DNA from: Planococcus citri
Taxonomy: Eukaryota > Arthropoda > Insecta > Hemiptera > Pseudococcidae
DNA: 64,000 nt
Assembly (NCBI RefSeq): GCF_950023065.1
Contig: NC_088679.1
Coordinates: 28,458,001-28,522,000 of the forward strand
Direction of reading: 5' to 3'
Numbering within the stretch: position 1 is the stretch's first letter; every line of letters starts with the position of its first letter. This document shows positions 22,676 through 35,747 of the stretch, one piece after another. The notes below the pieces were generated by a model that was not told the DNA's origin, ran no database searches, and was given only the letters and a program-made list of their open reading frames with translations. Position numbers and translations under genes: made by a program.

Positions 22676-25600
22676 TTTTATATTGAAAAAATTGACACAT
22701 TTAAGGAAAATCTTATTTGCTAAAAATAGAATACTTGATTGAGTACTTGCTTTTCAAAAAAAAAACAAAATTGAAGAAAATTAACTTTCCCAACATATTG
22801 ACATTTTAAAAACAAATTTCATCATTTGCAACTCAATGGGAATCCCCCAACAAAATTCTTATTTTTCTTCGTTACCTTATTCAAACATTTTCCCAAAGCC
22901 ATGAAATTTTCCATCTATTTCCAAGTTTCATTTTAACCTGAAAAAAATACTCCTTTTACCCGATTATAATTTTTTTTTCAAATACTTACAGAAAATTATG
23001 AAATGATGAAGTCAACTATTGTTTTACCAGCAAAGCTGACAACAAATTAGGTTCACATTTTCATTTTAATTCAAAATAACATTTGAAAAATCACATGCGA
23101 GTGGTTGGAATCAGCGCTGAAGTGGGAGATTTTTGAACTAGAGTTTTTGATCTGGGTACAGTGGGTACCTCAAATATTAAATTATCGATATATGGAAATC
23201 CACACTGAAAAAAATATTTATTTCGCACATCAAAAATATTGATCAAAAAAAGTAGGATGTTTTAATACATCAAAATTTTTTTAAAAATCATCAGAAGCTG
23301 AAAAAACAATAATTAATTTTTTTAGTTTTAATTCCTCCGAAATAGAAAAATTCATCATCTTAATGAAAAAACACAACTTAGCGAATTCTATTTATTTTAA
23401 ACCTCCTCACGAAGGTGTAATAATCTATTGATTAAAAACACCAAAAAAAATTCCATAAATCAACTTATCTAATTTGGAAAAATCCCCTTCCAAAAAAAAA
23501 AAAAAAAAAAAAACGCTGAGATTTTGAAACATTCCTTAAAAATGATGATTTAAAAACCACGAATAACACAAAATCAAACGATCAACGTTCCAATATTCAA
23601 ACTTGAAATATAAAAAAAGAAATTCATCGGTTTTGCAAAAAAAAATTTTAAATACTGAATTTGTGTAAGTAATCAAGTGCAGTAAAAAAATAGCCATGCG
23701 CCAATGAATCAATGTCATTTAGTATCAATACCTCAAGTTACTTTAACCTCAAGTATCAGAAAAATATTGATACTTCTAGATGGATATTTTAGAATCGATT
23801 CAGCATCAAAAACACAATCTCAAACTGACTATCGCGAAATCAGACGACATTCTCAATAAAAACACTCATCGGTAATGGTGATTTAAAAATGAGAGAAAAA
23901 ATAATTTAAATCTTAATTGGAGATTTCCGATCGGCTGGAAATGGGGAAATGTTGGGGAAATGTGATCTAGGAAGATTAATATCAAGTAGAAACGAAATAA
24001 TCGGTCATCAATTTCACAGGAAATAGTGCAATATTTAAGTGGGAGTTTCATAAATGGTAGAAATAAAAATTTATGCTTCTCTGACTTTCAATAAAAATAT
24101 AGCATTTAATACAAACATCGTCTACTCTTCACGCTCACACCCCTTTCAAATTTCAATTAAGTAACAAAAAAAAAATCGGGATTTTTCACATTTTTAAAAT
24201 TTTTTACTGACACCTGAAAATTTAGCAAAGCATCATGCTTTCCTCCCCCCCCCCCCCCACCAAAAAAAACGAGAGAAAAATTGGAAAATGTCAACTTTCA
24301 AAAACATTATACTACAAAAAATTTAATAATAATTTTGTTTTTTTTGGAATTTTTTCAAATAAAATATGCTGAGGAACTTTTCTATAGTTTTTGATAAAAT
24401 TTCTAAGTTTTTTAGGCACCTACCTATTACTTCTCGATTATCTTTGCAAGTTTCACATTTTACATACATTTCTCGACCCGTATAGTTATTTGATGAGTAC
24501 CTCCGAAATTAAAAAATTGATCAAAGCGCCTGAAAATGTTGGTGAAGAGACTTTCGGAGCCATTAATTCATTTTATTTCAAAACCGAGGAAGGAAAGTTC
24601 CATAAATTTTGCTTCAGCGAGAGCACTAACCATGGCTAATCTATTCGACATTATTTTTACTGTACTTCGACACAGATGTATTTTTGTAAATTTTCTTTTT
24701 TTCCCGCTTCCTTAAGTATATACCAGAACAACTTCCAACATAAAAACTCTCAAGAAGCACTCAAAACACAGTAAACCTAATAAAAACAAGCTTAGCCCAA
24801 ACTTGTACGTACAAAATCGCTTAAATTTTCCCGCCGCTAATCTCTACGAAAACTCGAAATTCTTCAAAAACGTGCATCACATCGAAGAAAACATCCCAAG
24901 GTACTTATAATTTAAAGAGTTATTTTTCCACGAAAACTTCTCTCGTGTCCCTGAATCAGGAAAACTCGTATCGAGACGAATTTTTCCACATACGTATAAG
25001 TACGACGAGTAAAAACGCAACATACGTACAACACGTGGCACTAAACCGGCTAAAAACCTCTCCTCCCTGCCTCCACAATGGTGTATCCCATATCGACGAA
25101 TATTTCTCCAGTAAACATCTCTGTCTCTCTCTGCCATCCGATGAACCACCGCATCGTCTGCGTACCTATGTACATCTCTGAACAATCAGTCGGATATTTC
25201 AATACGAGAAAATACAACAAAATCGCATTACGAGGTTGAAGCGGTCTACTTAAAGTACCAATATAGGCACTCGGCAGTCACCTTGGTACGTCTGTCTGCG
25301 AGTAAAATGTATTCCACGAAAACGAAACGGTCATAAGTACCTACCTACCTACCTATATGTATCTACTCGTATATTTCTCACTAGAAAAATTGACTTTGTA
25401 TAATTAAACATATACCGATCACTAAGGTGGTCTGATTAATCGTGTATTATTGGTTCTGGCTGCCGATACTGCCGCCAAAGTGTGACCAGTATAACGCCAA
25501 ACCCCGGTGAGATTTACCGTTTGGCTAAACGCCGCCGCCGTCGCCGCCGCCACCACTGCTAGCGCCACCCCAGACGACCATTCGGTATTGTGGTAGGTAA

Positions 25601-27100
25601 GAGTTACAGATCATGACTCATGTTGAAAAATTTTCCAAAAAAGATAACAATTCCGGAGGTAGGATGTGTATTTGGATGGTTACACGCGACAACCATCGAA
25701 CTGCTACGATCACGTAGTCAGTGTCTTTATAGGTTTATCTCAGATCGACATCGACTTCTCGTCACTAATCAGCTAATTATAATGGAGTAACAAAAATCAC
25801 TCGGAACGCGATAATAATTAGTCCCAGACCAGAATTTAGGTACCTGGGATACCAACGTTTCGAGCAGCAGGAATAAGGAAACAAAAAAACATACACAAAC
25901 GCATAGATATACCTATAGTGATACCAGAAGTCAACAGTTTCAGTTTCAATGAAGCAGAGGAACGCAGCATGGCAGGCGAAACGACGATAAAACATCGTAA
26001 GTTTGTTAACTGCTGAATGTAGCTTTGAGGAGAATACCTTAACCAGGTATCAACATCTAATGGCTCACTTATTACGTTGTTTTAAAATATTCTCACCCGT
26101 ATTTAATAGCGCTGTACGACATTTTAATGTTTATTTATCGACGACGGGGTCGTAAAAAAAGATGTCTCTCTGTCTAATAAGAGCAGGTACTAATAGGGCA
26201 AATTGATTTCTCACAACCTTTTATAATACATACTTTCGGATGCTATCTTACTCGTAAGTAGAAGGGAAAAAAAGACAAGGTTTTGGAAAGGTCTTAGAGG
26301 TTTTTGATGCGGACCACCGTAGCGGTGAGTATATTAATATACCGATAATGTATTAGAAACTATCAACGCTGCTCGAGTATAATATGCTTAGGAAATAGAT
26401 CTGCTATGCCAGGGTTCCCAAAACATCCGCGTAATTTTCATTTCACCGATAATTTTTCGCCAAATCTCTCTTCATCTTTATCTCTAAATCACATCCGGAT
26501 CAATTCCACGTTGGGAAATTCCACCGCTTTGTTCGATTGGAAAATATGCTGGAGAATAACCACCATCTAAACAGAGGTCTTTCTTTTGGTACTACTGAAT
26601 ACCAAAAACCAAAACTCCTTATCACCGATGTCAATCTTTCTACTGTTCTAACTATAGGTACTAACAGTAGGTGTGCCAAATAGGTGCGCCTGGAAGTTCG
26701 GTAAATACCACTATTGTGACTGATTATTTTATAGCGTTTGTAATTTTCGAAATCGAGCTCTCGACTGGAAAAATACCTTCGGACCAATCAATGCGCGTTC
26801 ACTTTCACGTCAATCGTATCCTTTCGCATAATAGGTACTCCTAGGAAGTAATAAATTTACAACTTTTGTTTCCTTAACGAAAATGCCATATATACTTTTA
26901 ACAATGAATCTTATCTGTCAGGAAATCTTGCCCAGTATCGATATTTATAATCACGTGTAACACTGTGAATTTTACCTCGTTTGTTTTCCTAGCTCGCCAT
27001 GCCATTGGATTAAAGTATATGGGATTAGTCGGCGAGTACATTGAAAATTAATTTCGGAGATTTATCGCGATTCGCGAGTGGTATAGGTAAACTTAAGGAT
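22676..27100. other. Intergenic; complex island at 24.4-27.1 kb
   Basis: The segment 22.7-24.4 kb is low-complexity, with 22 A at 23492-23513 and 14 C at 24245-24258. From 24.4 kb the sequence is more complex and richer in CpG (24.9-25.6 kb), but no exon can be proved. The open frame at 24391-24639 ends in a polar stretch without a recognisable domain. A possible tiny first exon near 25969 is described under findings. Confidence 0.35.
25531..25553. repeat. GCC/CCG trinucleotide repeat
   Basis: GCCGCCGCCGTCGCCGCCGCC-like sequence, seven near-perfect triplets, in a locally GC-rich patch (25440-25600). Neither strand gives a long frame through it: a stop follows shortly on the + strand, and on the - strand the GGC frame meets TAG. 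It is more likely in an untranslated or regulatory region. Confidence 0.6.
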
Positions 27101-27589
27101 AATGTCAGGATTTTTGGGATTGTGAAAAAAGGTAAGGACTAAGAATGAAGTAGGGAATGTTGAAATGTGATCATGTGATCGTATCTCGATACATTTTTTT
27201 CCGACTATTTCAAACTTGTTAACCAATTTTATTTTTCAAAAATCAAATCAATAGCGACCAGAAATGCAAACACAAATGATCACTTATCTGACCGGAGAAA
27301 AATCAAAATAATTTCCAACATAATCAAATGAAATTTCCACAAATTTTGATGCTACAGGGCATAAAAATAATATTCAGTCAACATGGTTAACAACAATTAT
27401 TTATATACCTAAACTAAAAGTAATTTGAGATTCATACGGACACAAAAAGTCCATATACGAGTACAACATCCATAGCATAGAGGACGAGTTCATTCCACGT
27501 TGCGAAAAACGGCTGGCACAATAGAGTACAGTGAAATTTTAGTAATTCTCCCCCCTCCCCTAATTTCAAACAAAAATGAACTGCTGTAC

Positions 27590-28170
27590 ATACAATATCC
27601 AAAAGTGGCCTTGCAACCTATCAAAATGTGTTGAAATTTTGCAAGAAATTCAAATGTTTCGACAAAAAATATTTTTTGAGCACATTTTGAAGCATTTTGA
27701 GCCCAAAATTTGGGCATATGATTTTCACGTCGATTTTTGAAAAAGTATCTAAAACTGATCAAAATGGGTTAAAATTTCGTAAAAAAAATTCAAATATTTC
27801 GACAAAATGCATTTTGGGGATTTTTGAAGAATTTCGAGCCTAAAATTGGATCATGATTCTCGAGATTTTTCAAAGGTGTCATTCAACCTACCTATCAAAA
27901 TGGTTTAAAATTTCGGCAGAAAATGAAAATTAAAAAAAAAATTTTTGAAAACTTTATTTTGAAGAATTTTGAGCCGAAAATTGAGTGAATTTTTTAGGGT
28001 GATTATTGATTAATACGTAATTTTTAAAAATAAACCAACTTTCAGAATGCATATTTATAATAATGCTCAGAAAACATTTTCGTTTGAAAAATTTGATTTT
28101 TTCGCAAATTCTAACCCACGTGGATAAGTTGCAAAATACTTTTTCAAAAATTTTGAAAATTATGAGCCAA
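27590..28170. repeat. ~140 bp dispersed/tandem repeat
   Basis: Three imperfect copies start near 27600, 27750 and 27885, each containing 'aacctatcaaaatg(t/g)gtt', 'aaatttcg', 'aaaattcaaatgtttcgac' and 'ttttgaagaattttgagcc'. Related sequence runs in the opposite direction at 28040-28170, 31250-31560 and 32750-32860, where the motif reads 'acccattttgataggttgca'. Confidence 0.65.
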
Positions 28171-31100
28171 TTTTGGCTTTAAAGATTCTTCAAAAATGCT
28201 CAAACATATTTTCGTTGAAATATTTGATTTTTTGCCAATCAACTGAATCAACTACACAAATCCCAATTTTAGAAATTCTAGATTTTCCAAAAAAACAGGC
28301 AAGGAAATGCGAATTTTTCAAATTTTTAATAATAAATCTCTGGACAAAAAATATATGGTTTCGAACTGGCAGACGACGATTTAGAATGGAATGTAATCAG
28401 TCAAGTGGGCCACTATAACAAGCACCAACCACGAGCATACGTGTTAAAGTTGATTTGAACAGATTTCATGTTTTTTTGTTTTTTTTTGGAAAGCTGGAAT
28501 TTCTAAAATGTCACTGGAGCATCCACAACGATTCGAAACTACTTTTCAGTCGACTCAGCAAGTTGCCATTAGGTAGGGCACAGTGTGAATTTCAGCTTTT
28601 CATCTTCATTTTGTGAAACTAAGTGGAAATTTCGAGTTTCGAAAATCTGTTGGCGGCTCCAGAATAGCTCAGAATGGCTGGAAACAGCTTCCAATCGATT
28701 TGGCGGGTCTTAGATAGATATATCGAATTCTAGGTTAATTTGGTAAAATTTTGATTTTTTTCTCATTTTAGACCCTAATTTGATTTTTAGGAATTCACCA
28801 AAAGTCGAAAATGTATTTTAGCACCTGAAATTTTTGTTAGTTAAGAAATGGACCCCAGCATCAGGAATTATTCCTACAAAGGAGAAGGTATCCCGAGCAG
28901 CCCAAAAAATTTTAGGATTCGGCAAAAAATTAAAAAAACAGTCTAAAAAAGCAAAGAAAAATTTCAGATGCTGAATTTAATTTCTCAACTTTGGACGACA
29001 TTTTAAAAATTCAAAATTCAGCCACGTATAATTTTTGGCGAAAAAGGGTCAAAATTTGATTAAATTGAAAAAATGAGGTGAAACTTGGTTCATGTTTCAT
29101 ATTCAATCTACCAAATTACAGTTTTGAGCCATTTTAGATTTTTAAATTTTTTCTATGAGATCAAAAATTAATAATCTACTTACCCTATTAAGTAATTGAT
29201 TGTAGAAAAGAATTTGAAAATTGGGGTTTAAATTGACCGAAGGGGCCAGCGTCAACAAAGCAGGAGGCCCAAGTTTGCATAAATTTTAGAGACTCCAAAA
29301 TACAAATACATGCTCGAATCAAAACCACTTCAGCTTTCAGTTTTAATTTTAAAATTGTTTTTTTTTAAATGAAAAATGAGGAAAGTTCAAAAATTCTCCA
29401 AGAATCAGAAAATGAAATCCAGCCATTAAAATTTTGCAAGGTGAGGTGAAATGTTCTCTCGATTTTTCAAACCCAGGTTCAAAAACATAAAACATAATTT
29501 CTCGTAGGAACATACTTATCTACTTTGGAAATTTTCTGATTCAAAAAGCAGAAATACGGATTTTTAATTTTTTTTTTTGGAAAGTCCATTTGAACAATCT
29601 GAAATGTTTTTGAATAAATAAAACAACCCACTCTGTCGCAAATCTGCAATTTTTCTTCTATACTTAAAAATAAATTTCTGGTTCTGTCAAATTGATTTGA
29701 CTTAATAAAACAAAGCAATAGCATGTCAAATATTTCGTAAAAAAATACCTACCTAATCGTAAAAACTAGGAAAATTTCTCAATAATATCTCAAAAATATC
29801 AATTTCAAAAAATTCAACGAAAATATTAGGTATAGATAAAAGAATTTGTTCCACTCTCATTCAAGTCTTTCAAAATTCATTTTTGTACATAAAAAACTTT
29901 TATAATGTTTTAATCCAGGTTCATGCCTCGATATTTTTTTTTACAACAATTTTCACTACTTTGAACAGAATGGAGTATTATTATCAACTAATTTAAAAGT
30001 AATTTTCAACAATTTTTAAAAAATTTTGAACGATTTATCATTATTTAACCATTAGGAATCTTTGAAATAATTTTTGAGGAATTTTTAAACATCTTGAATA
30101 AAATTTTACATATATTAAAACAAATTTTCAAAATTTATTATGACATAGGTAATTTTTTTATTACAGATCATTCATCAATTTTTGCCAAATGCTATAATTT
30201 TGTGAAACTTTTGATAAAAAACACATGTATGTATCATAAAGTAACTAAAATAAAATAAACTGGGTATCTCAAAAGTTGTTCAATCTTGAACAGTTGAACT
30301 ATAATTTCACTAATTTTTTCAAAACTCGCCACCGACTATACTAAAATCCCGCTCATGTTTTATTTCCTTTTACCACACACTTATCAAACACACGAATAAA
30401 TCATCTACCACACAGGATGGTTCCTAACGATGAAAATCTCTCGGTTAAAAACCTCTTCAAAGTATCTCTTCAGTCTATCTCGTACGGTAATCGAATAGAC
30501 CCCTGCTCGTCTGCACCGTACTCCAACTCCAAGTTCCGACTACTCACCACGGGTAATTAATTTCGCATTTTAAAAAATGTCATCGCGTAAGATCCAGAAA
30601 GCCGAGTTTTTATGAATTTCTGAAAAATTGATTTTTTTCCTTCATATTTCTCCGCATTTTTGGGACCGGGTTTTGATGAAAACCAAGACGGCGATTCGAA
30701 AAGACGGTTGACCACAGTGAAGGTATTCCATTGTTTCTGGAATCGTTTGAATGGAATTGTTTTTTCTTCTTCTTTTTTTCTAACTAGAAGACGGTAATAT
30801 GTCACAAAAGAGATTCTTTGAATTCCTTCCTTTTTGAAAACATGTCGTGTTAGCGCCATCCATTTAATTCTCTGCGAGATATCTTCTAACCGCGTTTGGA
30901 TTTTTCACCACGTTATACTATTAGATTTAGATAGATAGATACATAGATACATAGATAGTACGTATATTGAACCTATATAAACGTACCAATGTGTATGTGA
31001 AATACCGCGCAACAAGTATCCTCACAGTAGCTTTAGATCGAGTCAAATTTCCAAGTGGGGGATCGAGGTGTAATTTATCAAGTTGATTGAAACAGTGATT

Positions 31101-31249
31101 TAGACGAGTCGCTTGCAAGTTAAGTTGTCAAATTGGGAATTCAATTCAACCGAGTAAGTAAAGGAACCAGAACCGGCAACATTGTTCAGTTATGTCAGAA
31201 AAGGCATATTTTAGATTTTAGCAGTTTCACAATAGGAGGGAGCAAAAGT
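28171..31249. other. Low-complexity intergenic sequence
   Basis: Mostly A/T-rich repeat-derived text, including satellite-core fragments near 28515 and 28660. A short region at 30400-30560 has non-repetitive, codon-like sequence and is discussed as a possible exon under findings. No other feature is supported. Confidence 0.35.
30929..30958. repeat. GATA/CATA microsatellite
   Basis: About seven tetranucleotide units, alternating AGAT and ACAT (agatagatagatacatagat...). Confidence 0.8.
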
Positions 31250-31570
31250 TATAACCCATTTTGATAAGTCGCATCGCACTTTTCTTTCAATCTCGAAAAT
31301 CAAGACCCACTTTTAAGCATAAAATTCTTCAATAAAAAAAAAAAAAAAACATTTCTGTAGAAAATATTTGAATCTCTCACAAAATATTGACCCATTTTGA
31401 TAGGTTGCATCGACCTTTCTCAAAAAATCCCAAAAGTCATGACTCAATTTTAAACTCAAAATTCTTCAATTTGATGCATCTCTGAGGTCGCATGGCACTT
31501 TTTCCATAAATCCTGAAAATCTGAAACCAATTTTAGGCTTAACATTTTTCAATAATACTCAAAAACCATT
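31250..31570. repeat. Inverted-orientation copies of the ~140 bp repeat
   Basis: Three diverged copies share 'acccattttgataggttgcat', 'cactttttc(a/c)a', 'atcccaaaa' and 'aattttaagc..aaaattcttcaat'. They match the complement of the 27.6-28.0 kb units. A further copy is at 32750-32860. Confidence 0.6.
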
Positions 31571-34500
31571 TCCCAGGCATCTCAACGATACTTTTCAAAA
31601 AAAGAGTAACTTTAGTAACCTTTTTTTCACCAAAAAAATAACCAAAAATTTTCAGTTTTGCGGATATTTTTAATTTTTATAAATATTCATTCGCGAAAAT
31701 TGAAAGCAAAAAACCAACGGGGGGGGGGTAGAAATTTTTATAATACGAGAAAGAGTCAATAAAGCAATCAAAAAATTAAAGCCAGAGGCGTTTCGAACAG
31801 AAGCCCCCCCCCCCCCGGACCGAAAAATTTAGGCAAAAAGTTGTGAATTTTTGGGGATTGGTAAGCAGGGAAAATCAAAGAATTATCAAAAAAAACATGG
31901 ATTTTTACTTCTTGGATTATAATTTTTAAAATTTTCCCCCTCGCTTCCCTCAAGGCAGATCATTATGCCTTTCCTTTCTCCGCCGACCATGGAGAGTAGA
32001 AAAATTGACTTCTCACTACAAAAATAATGTTACTTTACTTGAAATTTTCCAACAAAAAAGATCTCTCCAATGCATTCCAGTCAACATTGCCAGAGAGTCC
32101 CAACTTAAACTGAAATATCAAAAAATGTCCTATTTTTTGCCGAAAATTCGGAGACAAAAATTTCTAATCTTTTGCCCAAATTGGTTGTTTTTGATTATAT
32201 AAAAATTATGTCATGAAAAAAATGAAGAATTGTGACTTTTCAAGAGCTTTTGCTCTCGCCTCGCTCGCGCTCGGTTCCCAATCATATTTTTCAAAATATA
32301 ATTTCCTGAAAACGGAAAAATGAAAATGCTAAAGCCATGAAAACCAAATTTTTGGATTATCAAAAATTTAAGAATGATGTTGTTTTACGTTTGACTTCTT
32401 ACAATCGAAAATAATGTTGTTTTACTTCTGAAAAATTATTAATTTTCGAAGGCTTTTGCCTTCGCTGGGCTCGGACATTTATTCCTATTCCTGAAAATAT
32501 TATTTTATCGTTATTTGAACGTTTAAAACTATTCAACATTTTTGTTTCCTACTCACCCTAATTTTTGCATTCCCCCCCCCTAATTTACAGTAGAAATTCG
32601 AAAAAAAAAGTACTTGACCTTCTGTTGAAAATATTCAACCAAAGTAACCTTTTGATGAAAATAGTACCCCAAAAGTAACCCAGAGTAAAGAATAATCTAA
32701 TTGGGATTCCTGAATTAATTTTTTCCTTTGAAAAATTTGAATTTTTTACAGAACTTTAACCCATTTCGATAGGTTGCTTTATTGGATACACTTTTTCAAA
32801 AATCCCAAAAATCGTTATCCAATTTTGAGATAAAAACCTTTCAAAAATTTTCAAACGACTTTTCCTGAAAATATTAGATTTATAAAAATATGACCTTTTC
32901 AATCAAAATTTTCTCCAAAAATTTCTCTTTTAACAGTTGAAAATTTTTTTTTAAAATTGAAGGATAGGTAACCTACAATTTTTATGAATTTTAAAGGGTG
33001 AATTTGACACTGATCAAGCTTGTTATCGAAAATATTCATAAGTATTTTTCAAATTATCAGAAAAGTTTGCTCAAAAATGCATCTACCAGAAAAACTGAAA
33101 TATGATAACAAACCTTCGTTTTTTTAACCCTCCAAAATTTCTGGAAAACCAATTCACGAAGCACATTTTTGCATGGAATTTGAACATTAAGTAGGTATGC
33201 TGTCTTACCAGAGAGGTACCTAGGTACAAGAAAATTTTTATAACTTGGATAAGAGCTAAATTGAAAGAGAATGCAAAAATACCCATATCATTAGCCAATA
33301 TTTCAGGTGTTTAAATGCATTTTTTGATGAGTTGAAGTTTTGAAAATCAAATTTGGGCTAAAAATTTGTAAAAATCAAAAGTTGACCCAATTGACCTAAT
33401 AAAGCAGAAATTAGTTTCTATGTGCTCTATTTTCAATACCCCCGAATTGATTGGAAATGGCTTTAAACCGTCTTGAGCAGTTCTATGGAGATTCCAGCAG
33501 ATGAAATCACCAGTTTTGAACCAATAGAAACATATTTTGGAAAAATGGGGTGAAATCGGTCAAATGTTCATTAACAAGCGCCAATCGCACAGTTTTTACA
33601 GCACTTTTGGAAAATGTGGAATTTCCAAAATATAGTCGGATGCTCCAACTATTATTAGTTTTTCAACTGGTATTTTTAAATTTTATTTTTCAATCGGCTT
33701 TTTGAGTGGCGAGGGGGATGAAATTCAATTAAGTAATGTGAAAGATTTCAAAACGATCACTTTTCACTGAAATCTATGACTTTCGTCAATGAAAGGCATC
33801 TACGAAAAAATACAGGATTAAGAAATTGATACCTGAGTATCGCAACTCTTCAAGAATTATAACTATCCAATAGACTAAATGCAATCTCACGTTTGCAATC
33901 ATCGTATGTATGTACTTCCAAACAAAGTGCATCCAGGAACCTGGTACACAGTTGAAAACATCGAAATGTATGTTATCAGTTCCAACGCAATACGCAAGTT
34001 CAACTATTCATTTATTATACTAACCAAGTTCATAATTCTAGCCGAAAGCTTCCAGCCGCCAGTACATATGTACAACAACAATCTGGCACATATTTGTAAA
34101 AAAAAAATAACGGTTACTAGAGAAAAATTTCATTATCTAGAAATAATTAGATTCGCTGTTACAATTCTAATTAAACGGAATTGTTCAACTTGAGACAATA
34201 GAGCGAATATACGGTATACGCAAATAGTTCGATCGTTTTGCCAATTGCGAGATGCGGCTTTGAGGAAATACCTTTCTCACAAGTCAGTCCCATGCCGTCT
34301 GCACTGTATGTAGTATGATGTATGTACCAATACCAAGACGTACGTACGTATACGTTGCTATTTAAAATTCCATTAAAACAGATCGCTTCAAGTAGGTATT
34401 CCACATAATAACTAAAATTAAAAAGTTCTTCGCGCCAAGTGCAATTATTTCATACTTAATTCAATGTTTATAAGGAAGAAGAAGAGATAAAAAAAATCAT

Positions 34501-34972
34501 TAACTGAAAATTATTATTCTCACGATTCATTGAGATGAGGTATTCAGTTCTTCTCTCTCGACTCGTATCGTATATAGGTAGGTACGTTTGGGGCGGTGTA
34601 CCAATGTGAGGGGTGGCGGAAGCTGAGGTACGCGATGCCGATGCGATGCGTTGCACAATAAGCAGAAAAAAAGTCTTTTCTCGTTATAAAACTGTAATAT
34701 CAGAAGTGTATTAATAATCATGACAAACTCGATTGATGAATGGTCTCTCAATAAAATCATTTAGTACGGATATGATTGATTACTGCGGTATAGCAGATAA
34801 ATAACGTCTTACGATGGACTTGAGTTTTTAAGACAGCGTGCCTCTAGTTGGAAGTCATTCAGAAAAATTTTCAGCTCTGGAGGTTCCCCTGGAAGAGAGA
34901 TATGGATCCTCAAAATGGACGAAATTTTCGCCTAAGCTCAGACACAGCCTGTTTTGGGAAAATGGCTCACAG
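31571..34972. other. Low-complexity block, then complex island
   Basis: The part 31.6-33.8 kb is repeat-derived, with runs of G (31721-31730 region) and C (31804-31816) and the 'gcttttgcctcgctcg' motif near 32245 and 32455. From 33.84 to 34.86 kb the sequence is complex, with GTAC/ACGAGTA words, but has no recognised exon. Confidence 0.35.
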
Positions 34973-35747
34973 GGAACCTCTTGAGGTGTCACACTCCGAT
35001 TTGAACGGGACTGCGATTTTTGGAAAGAGCATAGTCTAAACCCCCCAAAACCAAATTTTCAGCTGCCCAAGTTCATTTTTCGATTTTTGGCGAATTTTTG
35101 AAAATTCAAAATTCACTCTTTTTAGCGATTCATGCTTTTTTTTTTTTAAAAAAAAGTACGTACATGATCAGTAAATAAAATAAGTCCCAAAACTAATATT
35201 AATTACCCAAATCCAAATTTCACAATTTCCAGCCATTCTGGAGCCTCCAGCGCGATTTTTCAATTTCTCCAGAATTTTAAATTTACTCCAGAAGGCGTGA
35301 ATATGCAGTTGGGCAGCTAAAAATCGAGTTGTGTATTATACTCGACCTGTTTAACGAGTTTATCTACATTTGAGCCGATTTTGAGAGTGACACCTCAAGA
35401 GTGGTTTTTTGACCAGCTTTTTTCAAAATTGAAAAATCAAAAAAATTAAAAGTTCCCCGTTTATGTGAAAATTTTTAAAATTCACGCGAATCGCTGTATT
35501 TGTCCAAAACTAACCCCCCAAATCCAAATTTCACAATTTCCAGCCATTCTGGAGCCTCCAGCGCGATTTTTCAATTTCTCCAGAATTTTAAATTTGCTCC
35601 AGAAGGCGTGAATATGCAGTTGGGCAGCTAAAAATCAAGTTGTGTATTATACTCGAAAATTTTCTCACAAACGGAAACTTTTGACTTTTTGGATTTCTTA
35701 ATTTTGAAAAAAGCTGGTCAAAAAACCACTCTTGAGGTGCCACTCTA

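Noticed and set aside
24391..24639. 82-codon frame with a hydrophobic start
   Set aside because: No recognised domain and no clear signal-peptide cleavage or splice sites; kept as unassigned sequence.
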